A stretch of 64,000 bases of DNA, taken from Atriophallophorus winterbourni. Lineage: Eukaryota; Platyhelminthes; Trematoda; Plagiorchiida; Microphallidae. Positions 32,936-46,499 of the stretch are shown in pieces. Within the stretch, counting starts at the first letter, position 1. Each line of letters begins with the position of its first letter. The DNA lies in contig JACCGJ010024107.1 in assembly GCA_013407085.1 (NCBI GenBank), positions 62,001 through 126,000 on the forward strand. The letters are read 5' to 3'. The notes below the pieces were generated by a model. That model did not search any database, was not told where the DNA came from, and worked only from the letters and a program-made list of their open reading frames with translations. A program made the translations under genes and the position numbers.

Positions 32936-35900
32936 GTTAGTATGTTTCAATTTCTTTTTGCATTTAATGTACCGTAAGTTCTCCATATGCGGTTTGGTTG
33001 AAGAGCTGAGCTGTAAAGTTTTGCGTTGATTTCAAAGGCTGCTATGAACATGTGTGCTAGTGTTCAACTTTGATTTTGCGAGCACTAATCAGCATGTTTT
33101 CTCAAAGATTAAAGATTGAAAATGCGATATTTATTGCTTAAAAGACTATTGTTTTTGCAATATTACACACAAATATATGGATGTGCTCTTGTTTTCCGTA
33201 TTTGTAACTAGTGAATTCCAAACACAACAATCTAAAAGCGAATAACAAATCGTTTGAATTTTTATTTCAATTTATATTCTATTACGCATACAGGTCTAAT
33301 TACATATATTAGACGATGCAAAATATCCGGTGTTAGAACTATTTCGAAAACACTTTGTATATAAGCATAAGTGAGCATAGGAAGCCGAAAAGATCAAACT
33401 GCAGATTTTTTTTAAAAAGTAAATAGCAACATATTTTGTGAGGCAATTGTTTCGACGCGTTAGCCGATCACAAACATACTGTGTGTATTTATGTCCATTA
33501 TTCGAGTAAATGATTCACTGAAAGCCGTTAAGGTCATTTACGTAACACACCTAGAAGACGCTTTAAATCGTATACTGTTTTTCATGCTATCACAAACAAA
33601 TACCTAAGTTATTTTCCTCACATTTACAACCTTGGCATTTCCTTAATTTTTTGTACAAGTGGGAGCATTCGTGATTGTATACAAGCTTTATTATTTTGGG
33701 ATTTGTAAAATTGTGAAGAATTGTCATTATGGATATGTACATTGTTCATGTGGTTTAGAAAGCGAAGAAACTATAATCTCTATGGAATGCCATAAGTTAT
33801 ATTAAATTGTCTCAACACTGGAATTTTTATTAAATCGATTTTGCAATGGTTTACGTTATTCTGAATGATAAATTGTAAGTTTTGGAAAACAAACTGATAT
33901 GGTTACCTGGGTCGAGTGCAAATTGTTATAAATTACTAAAAATATTCCAGAGTGATTTTTTGGGACTGCGTTTGAATGAAAAATGTGTTAGAGAAGGTAA
34001 AAATTATTAAACTTGAGTTCGCGAGAAAAACAAATCGATTGTCCGTTTACACAGCGCCAGAAATTCGTAAATGAAAATATATAATGGGCACAATGTTGAT
34101 GTTTTTTTCAACAAAACAAAAAATTGAGTCAACTAGTATGTATATGGTGAATAGCAAATATTTACGTTTACATCGAGGCCGTTTGCTAGATTGCTGCGCC
34201 CAACAGAATATCTGCCAGTCTACCTGACTTAAAAAGTCGACCGCCATCGTGCGTATGATTACGCTTTGCTGTTTATTGTCCAGCCTGAACATTTCCACAA
34301 TATTCAGCTTGAAGCTGTGACCCGTATTTAATACGTATTTCGCAATCGTGGAATTACGATTTAGGGTATTATATTCCCTCTAATCCCGTGTCTGTCTACG
34401 AAAACGTTTTTGGTATAATTGATTCAAGCGTGAATGTCCATGCAAGTCTGATCTAGGGAATGACACAACCGTTCATTAAATATGATACTGTAAATGATGT
34501 TATTACGGCTAAAGAATGGTGCCATTACTTTTAGGTGCATCATAACGGAATGGATAGTTTTCTCAATCATAAACATGAGGCAAACCTACGTATGGTTCAA
34601 GGTTATACGTATTGCTTCACATATGCGAAACACATCGCCTCGAATGGCTTGTAACAAAAAGTTTTGGATAAACCTGATATATGCACCTTTAAATCACCCT
34701 GCGGTGCACCTCTGTACGGTTTTATTTCGTCGTCTATGTCACACTATAAACGGAATTTACTTCACGCTGTATAAATCTGCTGATAGAATTATTCGATGAA
34801 ATTACGTCTTCACATCTGTGCATGGAATTTGCCGAACACTTCGCGGATCATTCATTGGATATGATGAAAGAATTATGTAAAAAAAGTCGTATCACTTATT
34901 TTATGCAATTAGGATGGTTTCCCAAAACAGAAATTTGTACAGTTGACATTTTGCACACAAAATTGACTACGGACATTATATCAAGATTTACATCACACTT
35001 TTGGACGAATGTATTGAGCGCATTGGTAATTGTCTAACCTGAATCAATTTAACCGCATTGAAGCATATAGCTGAATCGTTGGTGTACTCGGTCGCCAGAT
35101 TGCAAGCAAAAAAGTAATGTTTTTCTCTTAAGGTTTGAGAATCCTTGAACACGTTTCTCTTGAAAATATAAGAGGTTCATACATTCACAGAAGTTTGTTT
35201 TGTTGCGCCGCTATATGAACTCGTGGTGCACCTCTGACTGAGACTTAGTGAGCTATCGCGGTCAGGAGTGAAGCGTGGGTGTCATCATCATCCGTTTGTG
35301 CACTCAGAACATTTTGGAAAATGGCAAGATAATCAACTGGTTCATGTTCAACACCTATCGTTCATTCAAATTGCTAACACATGTGACTACCATCAGATAG
35401 ATCGGTTTTATGATAAACTTTCAATTATGCAAGAGGATGGTCTTCGTCAGTAAAAGGTAATCTACTTAAATGGTGTTCAAATTGCACGACTAAATGTAAC
35501 TTACAGCGTAACAAATTTTATTACGCCTATGTTATTTGACGTTTCGTGGGAATGACCAGGAACAGTGGTCAATTTTCTACCTATTTTGTATCCAGGTCAA
35601 TACATTATTGGTAATCACAGCGCCATACATTCGTTAAAAAAATAAAAATGGCGCTTATGTTCAGCTGTTTCGAAGAAAACTAATATCAAATCAACTAATA
35701 TGTATGAGGTTAATAACAACTTTTCACGCTTGCATCAATGCACTTATCTAGATTGCCCCGTCCAGTATAATATTTGACAGTCGATCTGACTAAAAATAGG
35801 ATGATGTTTACTACCCAGTGTCAAAATTCCCACACTGTCCTAATCAGAGTTGTGACCCGTATCTAAAAGTTGCTAAGCAAACGCTGAATCAGGATTATGC

Positions 35901-37267
35901 GATTGATATTCCCTTTTTGCCTGCGGCTGTGACCGCGACTGTTTTCGGTATAATCGTTTGTAGTGTAATTCCTAACACAATTTTCAAAAGTAGACTGAGA
36001 GCAATCCGTGGCGTATCGATTTACTTGACTTTTTGGCCTACAATCCCGGTTGAATGGTGCGTTGAAAATGGATACAAATGAGCTTTTTGAAAACAATCTA
36101 ATGTTCGCAAACCATGTGTTAACTGTGAGAGAGTGGTGACTAGTGCGCTGAAATCTGTCACGTTTCTGAACTGCTTGAAATGTATCATGCACATTGTGAG
36201 AAATATTTGATTGTGGATGCCACATCGATCCTAAATGATGAAAACATTTTATACGCATGCTATGTCTGTAAAAATGTATGAGAAGAATCAAACGTTGGTT
36301 GATCTGCTCAGAACATTGTTATGCACTACAAGCTGGAGGATTGCATATTGAGCTTATATATGTGCATACAAAAGGGCATCAATTGTAATTTCACTGGAAG
36401 AATAGAATTATATGTTTACCTGTAAAAGTACAGAAAACTCGAAAATATAATCTTTGACGCGAATCAGACAAAATAAACATCTGGGCAGGTAATTCATGGC
36501 GTACGGTAAACTGTTATATATCAATCGTATTATCGTGCAAAGCGATCTCTTCTTCAAGATTCCACATTTATAAAGCACGCACTAACGTATCTCACAAAAG
36601 CTGTTCTGATATGAAAATGGTAATATTACCAAGCCATTTGTTCATCCTAATGTTCAGCTGAAACGATCGAATTGGAATACAAACGATCATGCACACATGT
36701 TTGCAAACATATTCAACGTAATTTGTTCCAACTTTCAAGATTCCAGTGAGTTACGTTTCTCTACTAGATTAAGATACGACCTAGAACCAAGATCTCAAAT
36801 CAGTGCGTTGCTGTGTTCGGAACCCATCAGACCTACAACCCGTACACGTTTGGTTCGCGAATGAAGCTCTCCAAATTTCAGTGAAAAATGTTCAATGAAC
36901 ATAATTGTATTTCTGTGTTGTATTGCGATCATGATGCTGGACAAATCCAAAGATACTACAACGGAGTTTGGCAATTGAAATGTCTCCGAAAATCATTACA
37001 GATAAATATTGCTTATTATTACCTTATAGTATTTTGCGTGATGATTTGTTTATCCGTCAGAATTTTTTGTAGTCATTATTCTTGTTCTTATGTTTATGTT
37101 ACGAAACACCTTGACCACTAAGCCATAATCGTGGTCTGTTCATGTACCTCAGCTGGCCCCGGCAATATTGTGCGTGTCTCATTGGCATGCTGATGAGTGA
37201 AACTTTTAGTCGTATTCACATCTGAAATTTCGTATCAATCTTTTGAATCAATTAGTTCCGGATTCAG
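32936..37267 (+). other. Intron between a2 and b3
   Basis: Close counterpart of 9,975-14,276. From about 34,208 it is also the left part of the tandemly duplicated unit repeated from 42,112. The 142-residue minus-strand frame (35,863-36,291) and the frames at 34,494 and 34,822 have no recognised domain and are not preserved in the other copies. A 6-nt exon candidate lies at 35,451. Confidence 0.45.
35451..35456 (+). CDS. Weak candidate 6-nt micro-exon
   Basis: TCTTCGTCAG, six bases, then GTAATC; counterpart of 12,589-12,594. It would encode one lysine between split codons. Confidence 0.14.
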
Positions 37268-37279
37268 ATATTGAAAAAG
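37268..37279 (+). CDS. Micro-exon b3 (12 nt)
   Basis: TTCCGGATTCAG acceptor and GTTAGTGTG donor. Encodes IEK in phase. Confidence 0.65.
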
Positions 37280-38184
37280 GTTAGTGTGTTTTGATTACAA
37301 TTGAATTGTTGTATACATCCATTTATCATAATCGTAATTGGTCTGACATACATGACATGTAGCGTAATTAAGTTCGAATTTTATGACCTAGGTCTGTAGA
37401 TTTAACGTTCAAATTCGTCAATTTAACAAACCACGATCGTAAAATTAATTACGGTCTCTTTTGCCGCTGTGCTTTACTTGTCTGGCTAACGACTTCAGTT
37501 GTTTACCAAATCGTTATGATAAGAATCATTTGTTTGATTAATCAATCCTATTAAAGTCACTTTATTTTCAAACTGTGCCAACTTTTTGGGTTTCCGAGAG
37601 TTTTCATCGTTAGATGTCTAAATAAGAAACTTTATACTTGAAGGAACAATGTTTGGTTCATCATACAATCATTTAAAATTATGTTTAATGTCACAGCATT
37701 TCCCAATAATATTTACGTTGTTCGATTTTATCACAGATTCTGTGCCCAATCGTCTGCACCGCTCAGCGCATATTATAATTAAAGTGCCTCCGACAAACTT
37801 GAACTGTAGATTATGTATACAGAAATTAGCAACATATTTGGTGAAGCAATTGTTTCCATGCGTGAGCAGATCAAAGAAAAACTGTGTGTATTTATTTTCA
37901 TTATTCGACTGAATGTCGTAGCATATCTAGAAGACGCAGTAAACTGTAAAGCGTTTTCAAATCTATTACAAAGCTAATACCTATGTTATTCTTTTCAGTT
38001 TTACAACCTTGACATTGTTCTCAATATTAGTACACATGTGAACATTAGTAATTTTATGCAACCTGTAAAATTATTTACGTAAGGTTCCCGAGAAAAATAC
38101 GGTGATTATATATGTTTACAGTAGGGCTGAATAATGAATGTACAATTGATAATTCGTGTTTTCTTCCACATTGTTTCCTTTCCG

Positions 38185-38240
<56 letters not shown>

Positions 38241-38352
38241 TAAATTCAATGGTTTTTATCAGCTCCTTCTCACGTTTTTCATTACACTAAAAATGCCTTA
38301 TTTATAACATATTAAGCCATGCTTTATTGAACCAATTTATATTTGATTTTAG
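37280..38352 (+). other. Intron between b3 and c3
   Basis: b-to-c intron, highly similar to 45,301-46,374. Contains only the (TA)n tract. Confidence 0.5.
38185..38239. repeat. (TA)n microsatellite upstream of exon c3
   Basis: Pure TA run of about 27 units, in the conserved position. Confidence 0.92.
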
Positions 38353-38379
38353 AAGTTGAAATTTTGGAGAATAATATAA
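38353..38379 (+). CDS. Micro-exon c3 (27 nt)
   Basis: TTTGATTTTAG acceptor and GTAAGAAA donor. Encodes VEILENNI in phase. Confidence 0.78.
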   Translation, partial: KLKFWRII

Positions 38380-38509
38380 GTAAGAAACCACATAAACAAA
38401 TTAAATTCGTCCGTTTCTGTCAGATGACATTGTAATTCGCAAACCCAATGAAGGGATTAAATTTGGATGTTAAAGTTACATAATATATTTGTTAACAACA
38501 TAGGTTCTC

Positions 38510-40770
38510 AAAATGAGTGATTTTATAGCAAACCGTTTGATATGTGTGTAGTTACAATAAGGGAATAAAACAAATTTTTAGAGCAACCATGAAACTGAGC
38601 ATTTACTTAGAACATTTGTGACTGCGCTTGCTGAATGGATCCTGAACTATTTTAAACTTAAAAATACAGCTGTGGTTGGTTTCACTGTTGTCACGGCCGG
38701 GGCTGTTTCGGAAATAAGCTCCAAATTTCAAAAATGCTGCAATGGCCCGCGTCTCATATAGCCTCTGACAACCAAATCCAGCTCCTGACCTGCACATGTG
38801 ATCCTGCGTGACCCGGCGGAACTGCTTCTACTGACAGGAGAAAGGGCGATGGCGGCTGACCTGCGCCTCAAAACCAGCATGCTTTGAAACGGTAAAGCTC
38901 GCTAGTCCATGTAGGCGGCCCACCTTCAGGAAAGAAATCACTTATATCAAACCTCTACCTTCTTGTTGCAACATCCATTTATGAAAAAGGTTTCAAGAGT
39001 CAACCTCGAGGAAAATTCCGGAGCCAGATTCTCGTTAGGCAGTGCGAAGTTTATTTAACTTCGTCCTGCCAGCTTCTGCGACGGCATCGTTTTTCGAAAG
39101 TCTCAGCTTAGATGTTTCTTTGGTTCCAGTGGTGCCCTGGAGAGAAAGCGCTTAGCGCATGGGCAACTGCTAGTTCTTTATATTAAACTACCATGGCGTA
39201 CATCACAACGCACCAATGAAGAGGACACTCCATTCTGCTTATACGGAAAATAACATACGAAGCAGCAAATACCGATTAACAGCTATGGCTCGACTGGCGT
39301 AGAGCTAAGCGCCTGGGGCTGCGTTTGACGTTAGGAGAGACTTATAGGTGTCATTGAACGGCTACCGCCTGCCTCAATGTTGAAATTTCCCAGTCAATTA
39401 GGTTACTTTTCGCCACGGTCTGCTATCCTTATTGAGTGCATGGGGATTACAAATTAACCGACTGTATTTTGCGCACCAGCGAATCGAAATACCAAACAAC
39501 AAAAGTCATTTCTTAAACTTGGAACCTCGAACATCCGGTCCATGCTTCCAGGTATTTATGACGGAGTCTCGAATATCAGAGTATTCGAAAAGTATAAACG
39601 GTGATTAAAAATGAACTAAAGAGGCTGAATATCGACGTGGTTGCCCTAAAAGAGGAGCGATTACCAGACACTGGTGAGCTATCAGAATGTTGATCGAACT
39701 AATATACGAAGCGTGCTTATCAACACATCATAATAGAGCGCAGACAGCGACACTGATGATTCACTAATCAATGCAAAACAGAAACTTATCCACACTAGTT
39801 TTCACCGCAACAAATAGTCTCCTAAGACTAGGATAGACGTCACTCGCATGTGCGAACATAATCTAACTGTTAGAATCGCGAAAGCCTTCACATACGAGTT
39901 TAACAATTCAGCCACACTTAAATCTGCTTCCCATAACTGGTAATTAAAAAAATCTGCATATGGAGAAACGTATTTCCACGTTTGGTCCGAAGATAGCTCG
40001 AACAAATGAGTGGTTCGGAGCAAACGCTTTTTAGATGACTGCAGCCCTGAATCATAAATGCTCAGCATTATTGAGCTTCAAAGGTATGCCAACATATGAG
40101 AACTTACGTCTTACAAGTGCAGCTAGAAATGAGGTTCAACATACTGCAGGGCGAGGTGCAAATGTCCATTGGACTGAATCTAGCCTCAATATTAAAAAGC
40201 TGTGGATACCTGGAGTATTCAATGGATGAGATCAAGAGAGCCATTGGCCCAAACAAACTTAAAACGGCTCCCATTAAGTCTTTATATCTTGAGCCTAATG
40301 TAGACAACACTCAGCAGATGGAAAGATGCGTAGAGCACTTCTTATCTCTCTGCTCTAGAGACAGTACGGTTCTACTGCATGCACTTGGAAATAACGAACG
40401 TTTGGCGACCATTGATGAGCTCTATAAGGCAATCGGCCGCTCAGCGAAAGGGTAGGCCCCTGGTGACGACGTAGTTTTACCTAAGCTCAATAAATGCGGT
40501 TGATAAGCATTATTAAATCCTATTCAACATTTGATTCTGCAATGCAGGTAGGAGGTGGGTGTCCCACAATAGAATCAAGACACAAATATCATAACGCTAC
40601 TGAAGAATAAGTGTGACAGAGGCGAGTGCAACAATTACAGAGGAATCGATCTTTTAAATGATGTAGTCAAATTGTTTGCTAAAGTCTTACATATCTAGCT
40701 GCAAGTTTTAGTTGATAGAATTTGGTTTGAATCACAATGTCGCTTACGCCAGATAAATTCCTTCAGTTTC
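38510..40770 (+). mobile_element. Decayed RTE retrotransposon (RTE-3)
   Basis: Its 5' flank and 5' region (core start near 38,690) are followed by an endonuclease start with stops. A deletion near 39,690 removes about 0.5 kb relative to RTE-4. Linker and RT remnants follow (frames 40,035-40,229 and 40,096-40,455; DEIKRAIGPNKLKTAPIKSL). Truncated before the RT catalytic box at the same point as RTE-1 and RTE-4. Confidence 0.8.
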
Positions 40771-43700
40771 CCATTAATTTTCTGTTTCATTATATTGTTT
40801 AGGAGTAAAAGTTAATTGAATCGTTATAGATGATTAAATCTTTATAGGTGAAGGTTACGTTGTATAATTTATTGTCTTCCACACTCGCACAATCGTTCAT
40901 GCTTGTGAGCAGCTTTCACTGACAGAACGACCTTTTTTATCCAAACCGAAATCAATAAACCAGTGTACCGTGTAATGTAGGGAATTTCGCTGAATTCCCA
41001 TTAGCAATGTGAAAAACATATCGTATGTTGGTGAAAATGATCATCCTAAGGTTTTGTCGTGTCTGATAGTTTTACTTTCAAGTAATGGTGCAACATTTTG
41101 CCGAAAAAATAATATAATATAATCTCGCGGAACGCTATACAATGAGAAACAATAATTTACTTTGTGTGAGCGAGCTAGTCAATTTGAACAATAAGCAGTT
41201 TAAAACTCGGAAATGCACCCTCTAGCACCATGGTTGATACACAGTATTTTATTTTTGAGAGCAAAGCATGCTACTTCGAAGAACGAGGTTTTGCTTATCT
41301 TACATACGAAATCCGGACTGTAGGGTCACGGTCTAAATGCGTACGAAGTAGCGAAAGTTTGATATAACAAAACACCTTTGTTTGATAATGTTGGTTAGGA
41401 TTTTCTAATCAATTACGGGACTATCCTTTTAATCGATTTGTCTGTTTTTCGAATCTATTATAAATTTTACTGACAGTCCTCCCTTAATTTTAACACAATA
41501 TGTAACACCAAGATTTTGCGATTCATGTAAAAATGCAATCATTCAGTAGCATACACCAAACAACCATAAACAAGATACTTGAGAACAATCGAACTGGGAT
41601 TAGGTGCCTAGACATGAAATAAAACTGGAAGTCGTACACGATAGTTTCCTCATTGCATTCAATGTTAAACATCGGGAAAAACTTCCTTTTGAATTATTCT
41701 GTTAACAAAGGCAAATAAGCATACACTTCAAATGAACAAAACATTGAGACTAACTGCAATGAACATGGTATGGTAGAATACAAATCTGTTCAATTTTTAT
41801 AATTCCTATGGAATAAAACTCCTCCAGTTGAAAATGCAAATGACAGAGCCACGAAGGTATATATGCGTGCAATAATATCAAAAACAAACAACCTAAGTTA
41901 GGATTGCCTGTTGTTTTCAGTCAACAGTTATGCGGTGTAAAATCAGAATAAAACTTAGAAAAATCATAAAAAATTGCGTTAGTATGACACTGTTGCATGA
42001 GGTGGGCACGAACAACCTTTTTAATCACATGAGCTCACAATCATGTAGACCGGGTTTGAACACATGACCATGAACAAAAAGTCACATTTGCTCAGTTTCC
42101 ATCATACATACAAAGAACTGCCAGTCGACAGGATTAAAAAGTCGACCGCCATCGCGAGTATGATTACGCTGTGGTGTTTATTGCCCAGTCTGAACAATCC
42201 CACAATATTCAGCTCGGAGCTGTGAGCCGAAATTGAAACGTGCTTCGCAATGGCGGAATAGGGATATAGGTTATTATATTCCATCTTATACCGTGTCTGT
42301 CTCCTGAAACGTTTTCGGTCTAATTAATTCGAGCGTGAATGTCCATGGAAGTCTGCTCTAGGCAATCACACAAGCATTCATTGAATATGATACTGTAAAT
42401 GATGTTATTACTGCTAGAGAAAGGTGCCCCAACTTTTAGGGGCATCAGAAAGGAATGGATAGTTTTCTCAATTATAAACTTTAGACAAACCTACGCATGG
42501 TTCAAGATTATACGTATTGCTTCACATATGCAATACACATACCCTCCAGTGGTTCGTAATAAAACGTTTTGGATAAACGTGCTGTATGCACCTTCAAATC
42601 ACCCCGCAGTGCACCTCTTTTCGCTTTTGTTTCGTCGTCTCTGTCACAAGATAAACTGATGTAATTCACGCCGCGTAAATCTGGTGATGAAATTATTCGA
42701 TGAAATGACGTCTTTGAATCTGTGCATGAAATGTGTTCACTTTGGAGTTAATCAATCTTATATTTCTTGACTGCAAATATTAGTCAATCATTTAGTCGAT
42801 ATCAACCGTAATTTCTAAACGCCAAGCACGATTCATTTAGCAAACTTCGCTTGAAATTTATTTGCTAAACATTTCACGGATCATGCATTAGATATCATGA
42901 CATAATTATGTAAAAAAAGTCCCATCACGTATTTTATGCAAAAAGGGTGGTTTCCCAAAACAGAAATTGGAACTATTGACATTTTGCACAGTAAATTGAC
43001 AACGGTCAATATATCAAGAATTAAATAACACTTTTGCACGAATGTATTGAGCGCATTGTTAATAATCTAACCTGAATTAATTTAACCACATTAAAGCATA
43101 TGAGTTAATCGTTGGTGCACTTGATCGCCAGATTACAAGCAAAAAAATAATGTTCTTCTCTTAAGGTTTGAGAATCCCTGAACACGTTTCTCTTGAAAAT
43201 ATAAGAGGTTCATACAATCACAGAAGTTAGTTTTGTTGCGCCGCTATATGAACTCGTAGTGCACCTCTGACTGAGACTTAGTGAGCTATCGCGTTTGAAA
43301 GTGGAGCATGGGTGTAATTATAATTCGTTTGTGCACTCAGAACATTTTTGAAATTGACAAGAAAATCAACTGTTTTATGTATAAGACGTATCGTGCATTC
43401 ATAATGCTGACACTCATGAGTGCCATCAGATAGATCGGTTTTGTGATAAACGTTCAATTATGCAAGAAAAGGGTCTTTGTCAGTTAATGTTAATATACTT
43501 AAATGATGGTCAAATTGCACGACTAAATTTGACTTACAGCCTAACAATTTCTATTACGCCTATATTGTTTAACGTTTCGTGGGAAAGACCAGGAACAGTG
43601 GTCAATTGTCTACCTATTTTGTATCCATTTTGATCATTATTTGTGATCACAGCGCCATACATTGTTTAAAAAAATAACAAATAGCGATTATGTTCAGCTG

Positions 43701-45288
43701 TTTCGAAGAAAACGAATATCAAATCAACTAGTATGTATGAGGTTAATAACAACTTTTTCCCCTGCATCAATGCACTTTTCTAGATTGCTCTGTCCATTAT
43801 AATATTTGCCAGTAGATCTGACAAACATTAGGATGATGCTTACTACCCAGTGTCAAAATTTCCGCATTGTTTTAAGCAGAGCTGTAACCCCCATCTAAAA
43901 CTTGCTCCGCAAACGCTGAATCACGAATATGGGATTGATATTCACTTTTTGCTGCGGCTGTGACCGCAACTGTTTTCGGTATAATCGTTTGTAGTGTATT
44001 TCCTAACACTTTATACAAAAGTAGACTGAAAACAAACCGTGGCGTATCGATTTACTTGACTTTTTAACCTACAATCCCGGTTGAATTGTGCGGTGAAAAT
44101 GGATACAAATGAGCTTTTTGAAAACAATCTACTGTTCGCAAACCATGTGTTAACTGTGAGCGAGTGGTGACCAGTGAGCTGAAATCTGTCACGTTTCTCA
44201 ACTGCTTGAAACGTATCATGCAAATTGTGAGAAATCTTTGATTGTGGATGCGACATCGATCCTAAAGGATGAAAACATCTTATAGGCATGCTATGTCTGT
44301 AAAAATGTATGAAAAGAATCAAACGTGGGTTGAACTGCTCAAAACATTGTTATGAACTACAAGCTGGAGGATTGCATATTGAGCTTATAGATGTGCATAC
44401 AAAAATAAGGGCATCAATTGTAATTTCACTGGAAAAATAGAATTATATGTTTACCAGTAAAAGTACAGAAAACTCGAAAATATAATATTTGACGCAAATC
44501 AGACAAAATATACATCTTGGCAGGTAATCCATGGCAATCGTTTAACTGTTATATATCAATCGTATTATCGCTCGTATTAGCGATCTCTTCATCAAGATTC
44601 CACATTTATGAAGCACTCACTAACGTATCTCACAAAAACTGACATGCAAATTGTAATATTACCAAGCCATTTGATCATCTAAATGTTCTGCTGCAACCAT
44701 TTTTTTGAACTACACACCATCATGCACAAATGTTTGCAAACATATTCAAAGTAATTTGTTCCAACTTTCAAGATTCCAGTGAGTTACGTTTCTCTAATAG
44801 ATTAAGATACGAACTAGAACCAAGATCTCAAATCAGTACGTTGCTGTGTTCGGAAACCATCAGACCTACAACCGGTACACGTTGGGTTCGCGAATGAAGC
44901 TCTCCAAATTTGAGTGAAAAATGTTTAATAAACATGATTGTATTTCTGTGTTGTATTGCGATCTTGATGTTGGACAAAACCGAAGCTACTATAACGGAGT
45001 TTGTCAAACAAAATGTCTCCGAAAATCATTACAGATGAATATTGCTTTATTGGATTTTGCGTGATTAGTTTTTGTCGTTAGATTTCCCTGTAGTCATTAT
45101 CCTTGTTTTCAATTTCATGTCACAAAACACCTTAACCGCTAAGCCATAATCGTGGTTTTTTTGATGAATTTCGGCCGGCCCCGGCAATATTGTGTGTCCC
45201 CTATTGCCATGCAATTGGGTGAAAATTTAATCGTTTTCACATCTGATAATTCTTATCGATCTTCTAAATCAACTATTTCCGTTGTCAG
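40771..45288 (+). other. Intron between c3/RTE-3 and b4
   Basis: No exon seen. About 40,785-41,290 is the pre-a segment but it joins directly to the signal-peptide block (41,300-42,110), so this unit has no a exon. The minus-strand signal-peptide frame stops after about 30 residues here. After the 42,112 junction the sequence repeats 34,208 onward. The frame at 44,011-44,322 is the counterpart of 13,167 and 35,863. Confidence 0.45.
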
Positions 45289-45300
45289 AGGAGAAAAAAG
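45289..45300 (+). CDS. Micro-exon b4 (12 nt)
   Basis: TTCCGTTGTCAG acceptor and GTTTGTCTG donor (weaker than GTTAGT). Encodes EKK in phase. Confidence 0.58.
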
Positions 45301-46206
45301 GTTTGTCTGTTTTGATTAGAATTGAATTGTTGCGTACATCCATTTATCATAATTGTTTTTGGTCTGACATACATGGCATGTCATCGTAAATAAGTTCGAA
45401 TTTTATAACCGATGTCTGTAGATTTAGCGTTCAAATTCGTTAATTCAACAAATCACGATCGTTAAATTGATTAAGGTCTCTTTTGCCAATATGCTCTACA
45501 TGTCTGGCTAACGACTCCAGTTGTTTACCAAATCGTTATGATAAGAATCATTTGTTTGATTAATTAATCCTATTAAAGTCACTTTATTTTCACAATGTGC
45601 CAACTTTTTGGGTTTTCGAGAGTTTTCATCGTTAGAAGTCTAAATAAGAAACTGGATACTTGATAGAACAAAGTTTAGTTCATCGTACAATCATTTAAAT
45701 TTATGTTTAATGTCACAGCATTTCCCAATAATATTTACGTTGTTCGGTTTTATCACAGATTGTAGGCCCAATCATTTACACCGCTCAGCGCATATTATGA
45801 TTAAAGAGCCTCCGACAAACATAAACTGTAGATTATGTAAACAGCAATTAGCAACATATTTGGTGAAGCAATTGTTTCCACGCGTGAGCATATCAAATAA
45901 AAACTGTGTGTATTTATTTTCATTATTCGACTGAATGCCGTAACATGTCTAGAAGACGCAGTAAACTGTAGAGCGTTTTCAAATCTATTAAAAAGCTAAT
46001 ACCTATGTTATTCTTTCCAGTTTTACAACCTTGACATTGTTCTCAATATTAGTGCACATGTGAACATTAATAATTTTATGCAACCTGTAATATTATTTCC
46101 GTAATGTTTGCGAGAAAAATACGGTGATTATATATGTTTACAGTAGGGCTGAATAATGAATGTACAATTGATAATTCGTGTTTTCTTCCACATTGTTTCC
46201 TTTCCG

Positions 46207-46262
<56 letters not shown>

Positions 46263-46374
46263 TAAATTCAATGGTTTTTATCAGCTCCTTCTCACGTTTT
46301 TCATTACACTAAAAATGCCTTATTTATAACATATTAAGCCATGCTTTATTGAACCAATTTATATTTGATTTTAG
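45301..46374 (+). other. Intron between b4 and c4
   Basis: Close copy of 37,280-38,352, with a (TA)n tract and no other feature. Confidence 0.5.
46207..46261. repeat. (TA)n microsatellite upstream of exon c4
   Basis: Pure TA run of about 27 units, in the conserved position. Confidence 0.92.
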
Positions 46375-46401
46375 CACTTGAAGCGTTGGAGAATAAAATA
46401 A
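46375..46401 (+). CDS. Micro-exon c4 (27 nt)
   Basis: TTTGATTTTAG acceptor and GTAAGGAA donor. Encodes LEALENKI in phase. Confidence 0.78.
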   Translation, partial: HLKRWRIK

Positions 46402-46499
46402 GTAAGGAACCACATAATCAAATTAAATTCGTCCGTTTCTTTCAGATGACATTGTAATTCACAAACCCAATGAAGGGATTAAATTTGGATGTTAACAAC

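Larger units (their letters stand above)
34208..42111. repeat. Tandem block, left copy (about 7.9 kb)
   Basis: Repeated directly at 42,112-50,590. Exon b3 maps to b4 and c3 to c4 with an offset near 8,021. After indels in the RTE, the right-hand part (about 39,690-42,100) maps with an offset near 8,481 and very few differences. The junction at about 42,112 joins the end of one copy to the start of the next. Confidence 0.75.

Noticed and set aside
35863..36291. 142-residue minus-strand frame, with shorter relatives at 13,167 and 44,011
   Set aside because: No recognised domain or signal peptide. Similarity is explained by duplicated intron DNA, and the diverged copy near 60,200 does not keep the protein.
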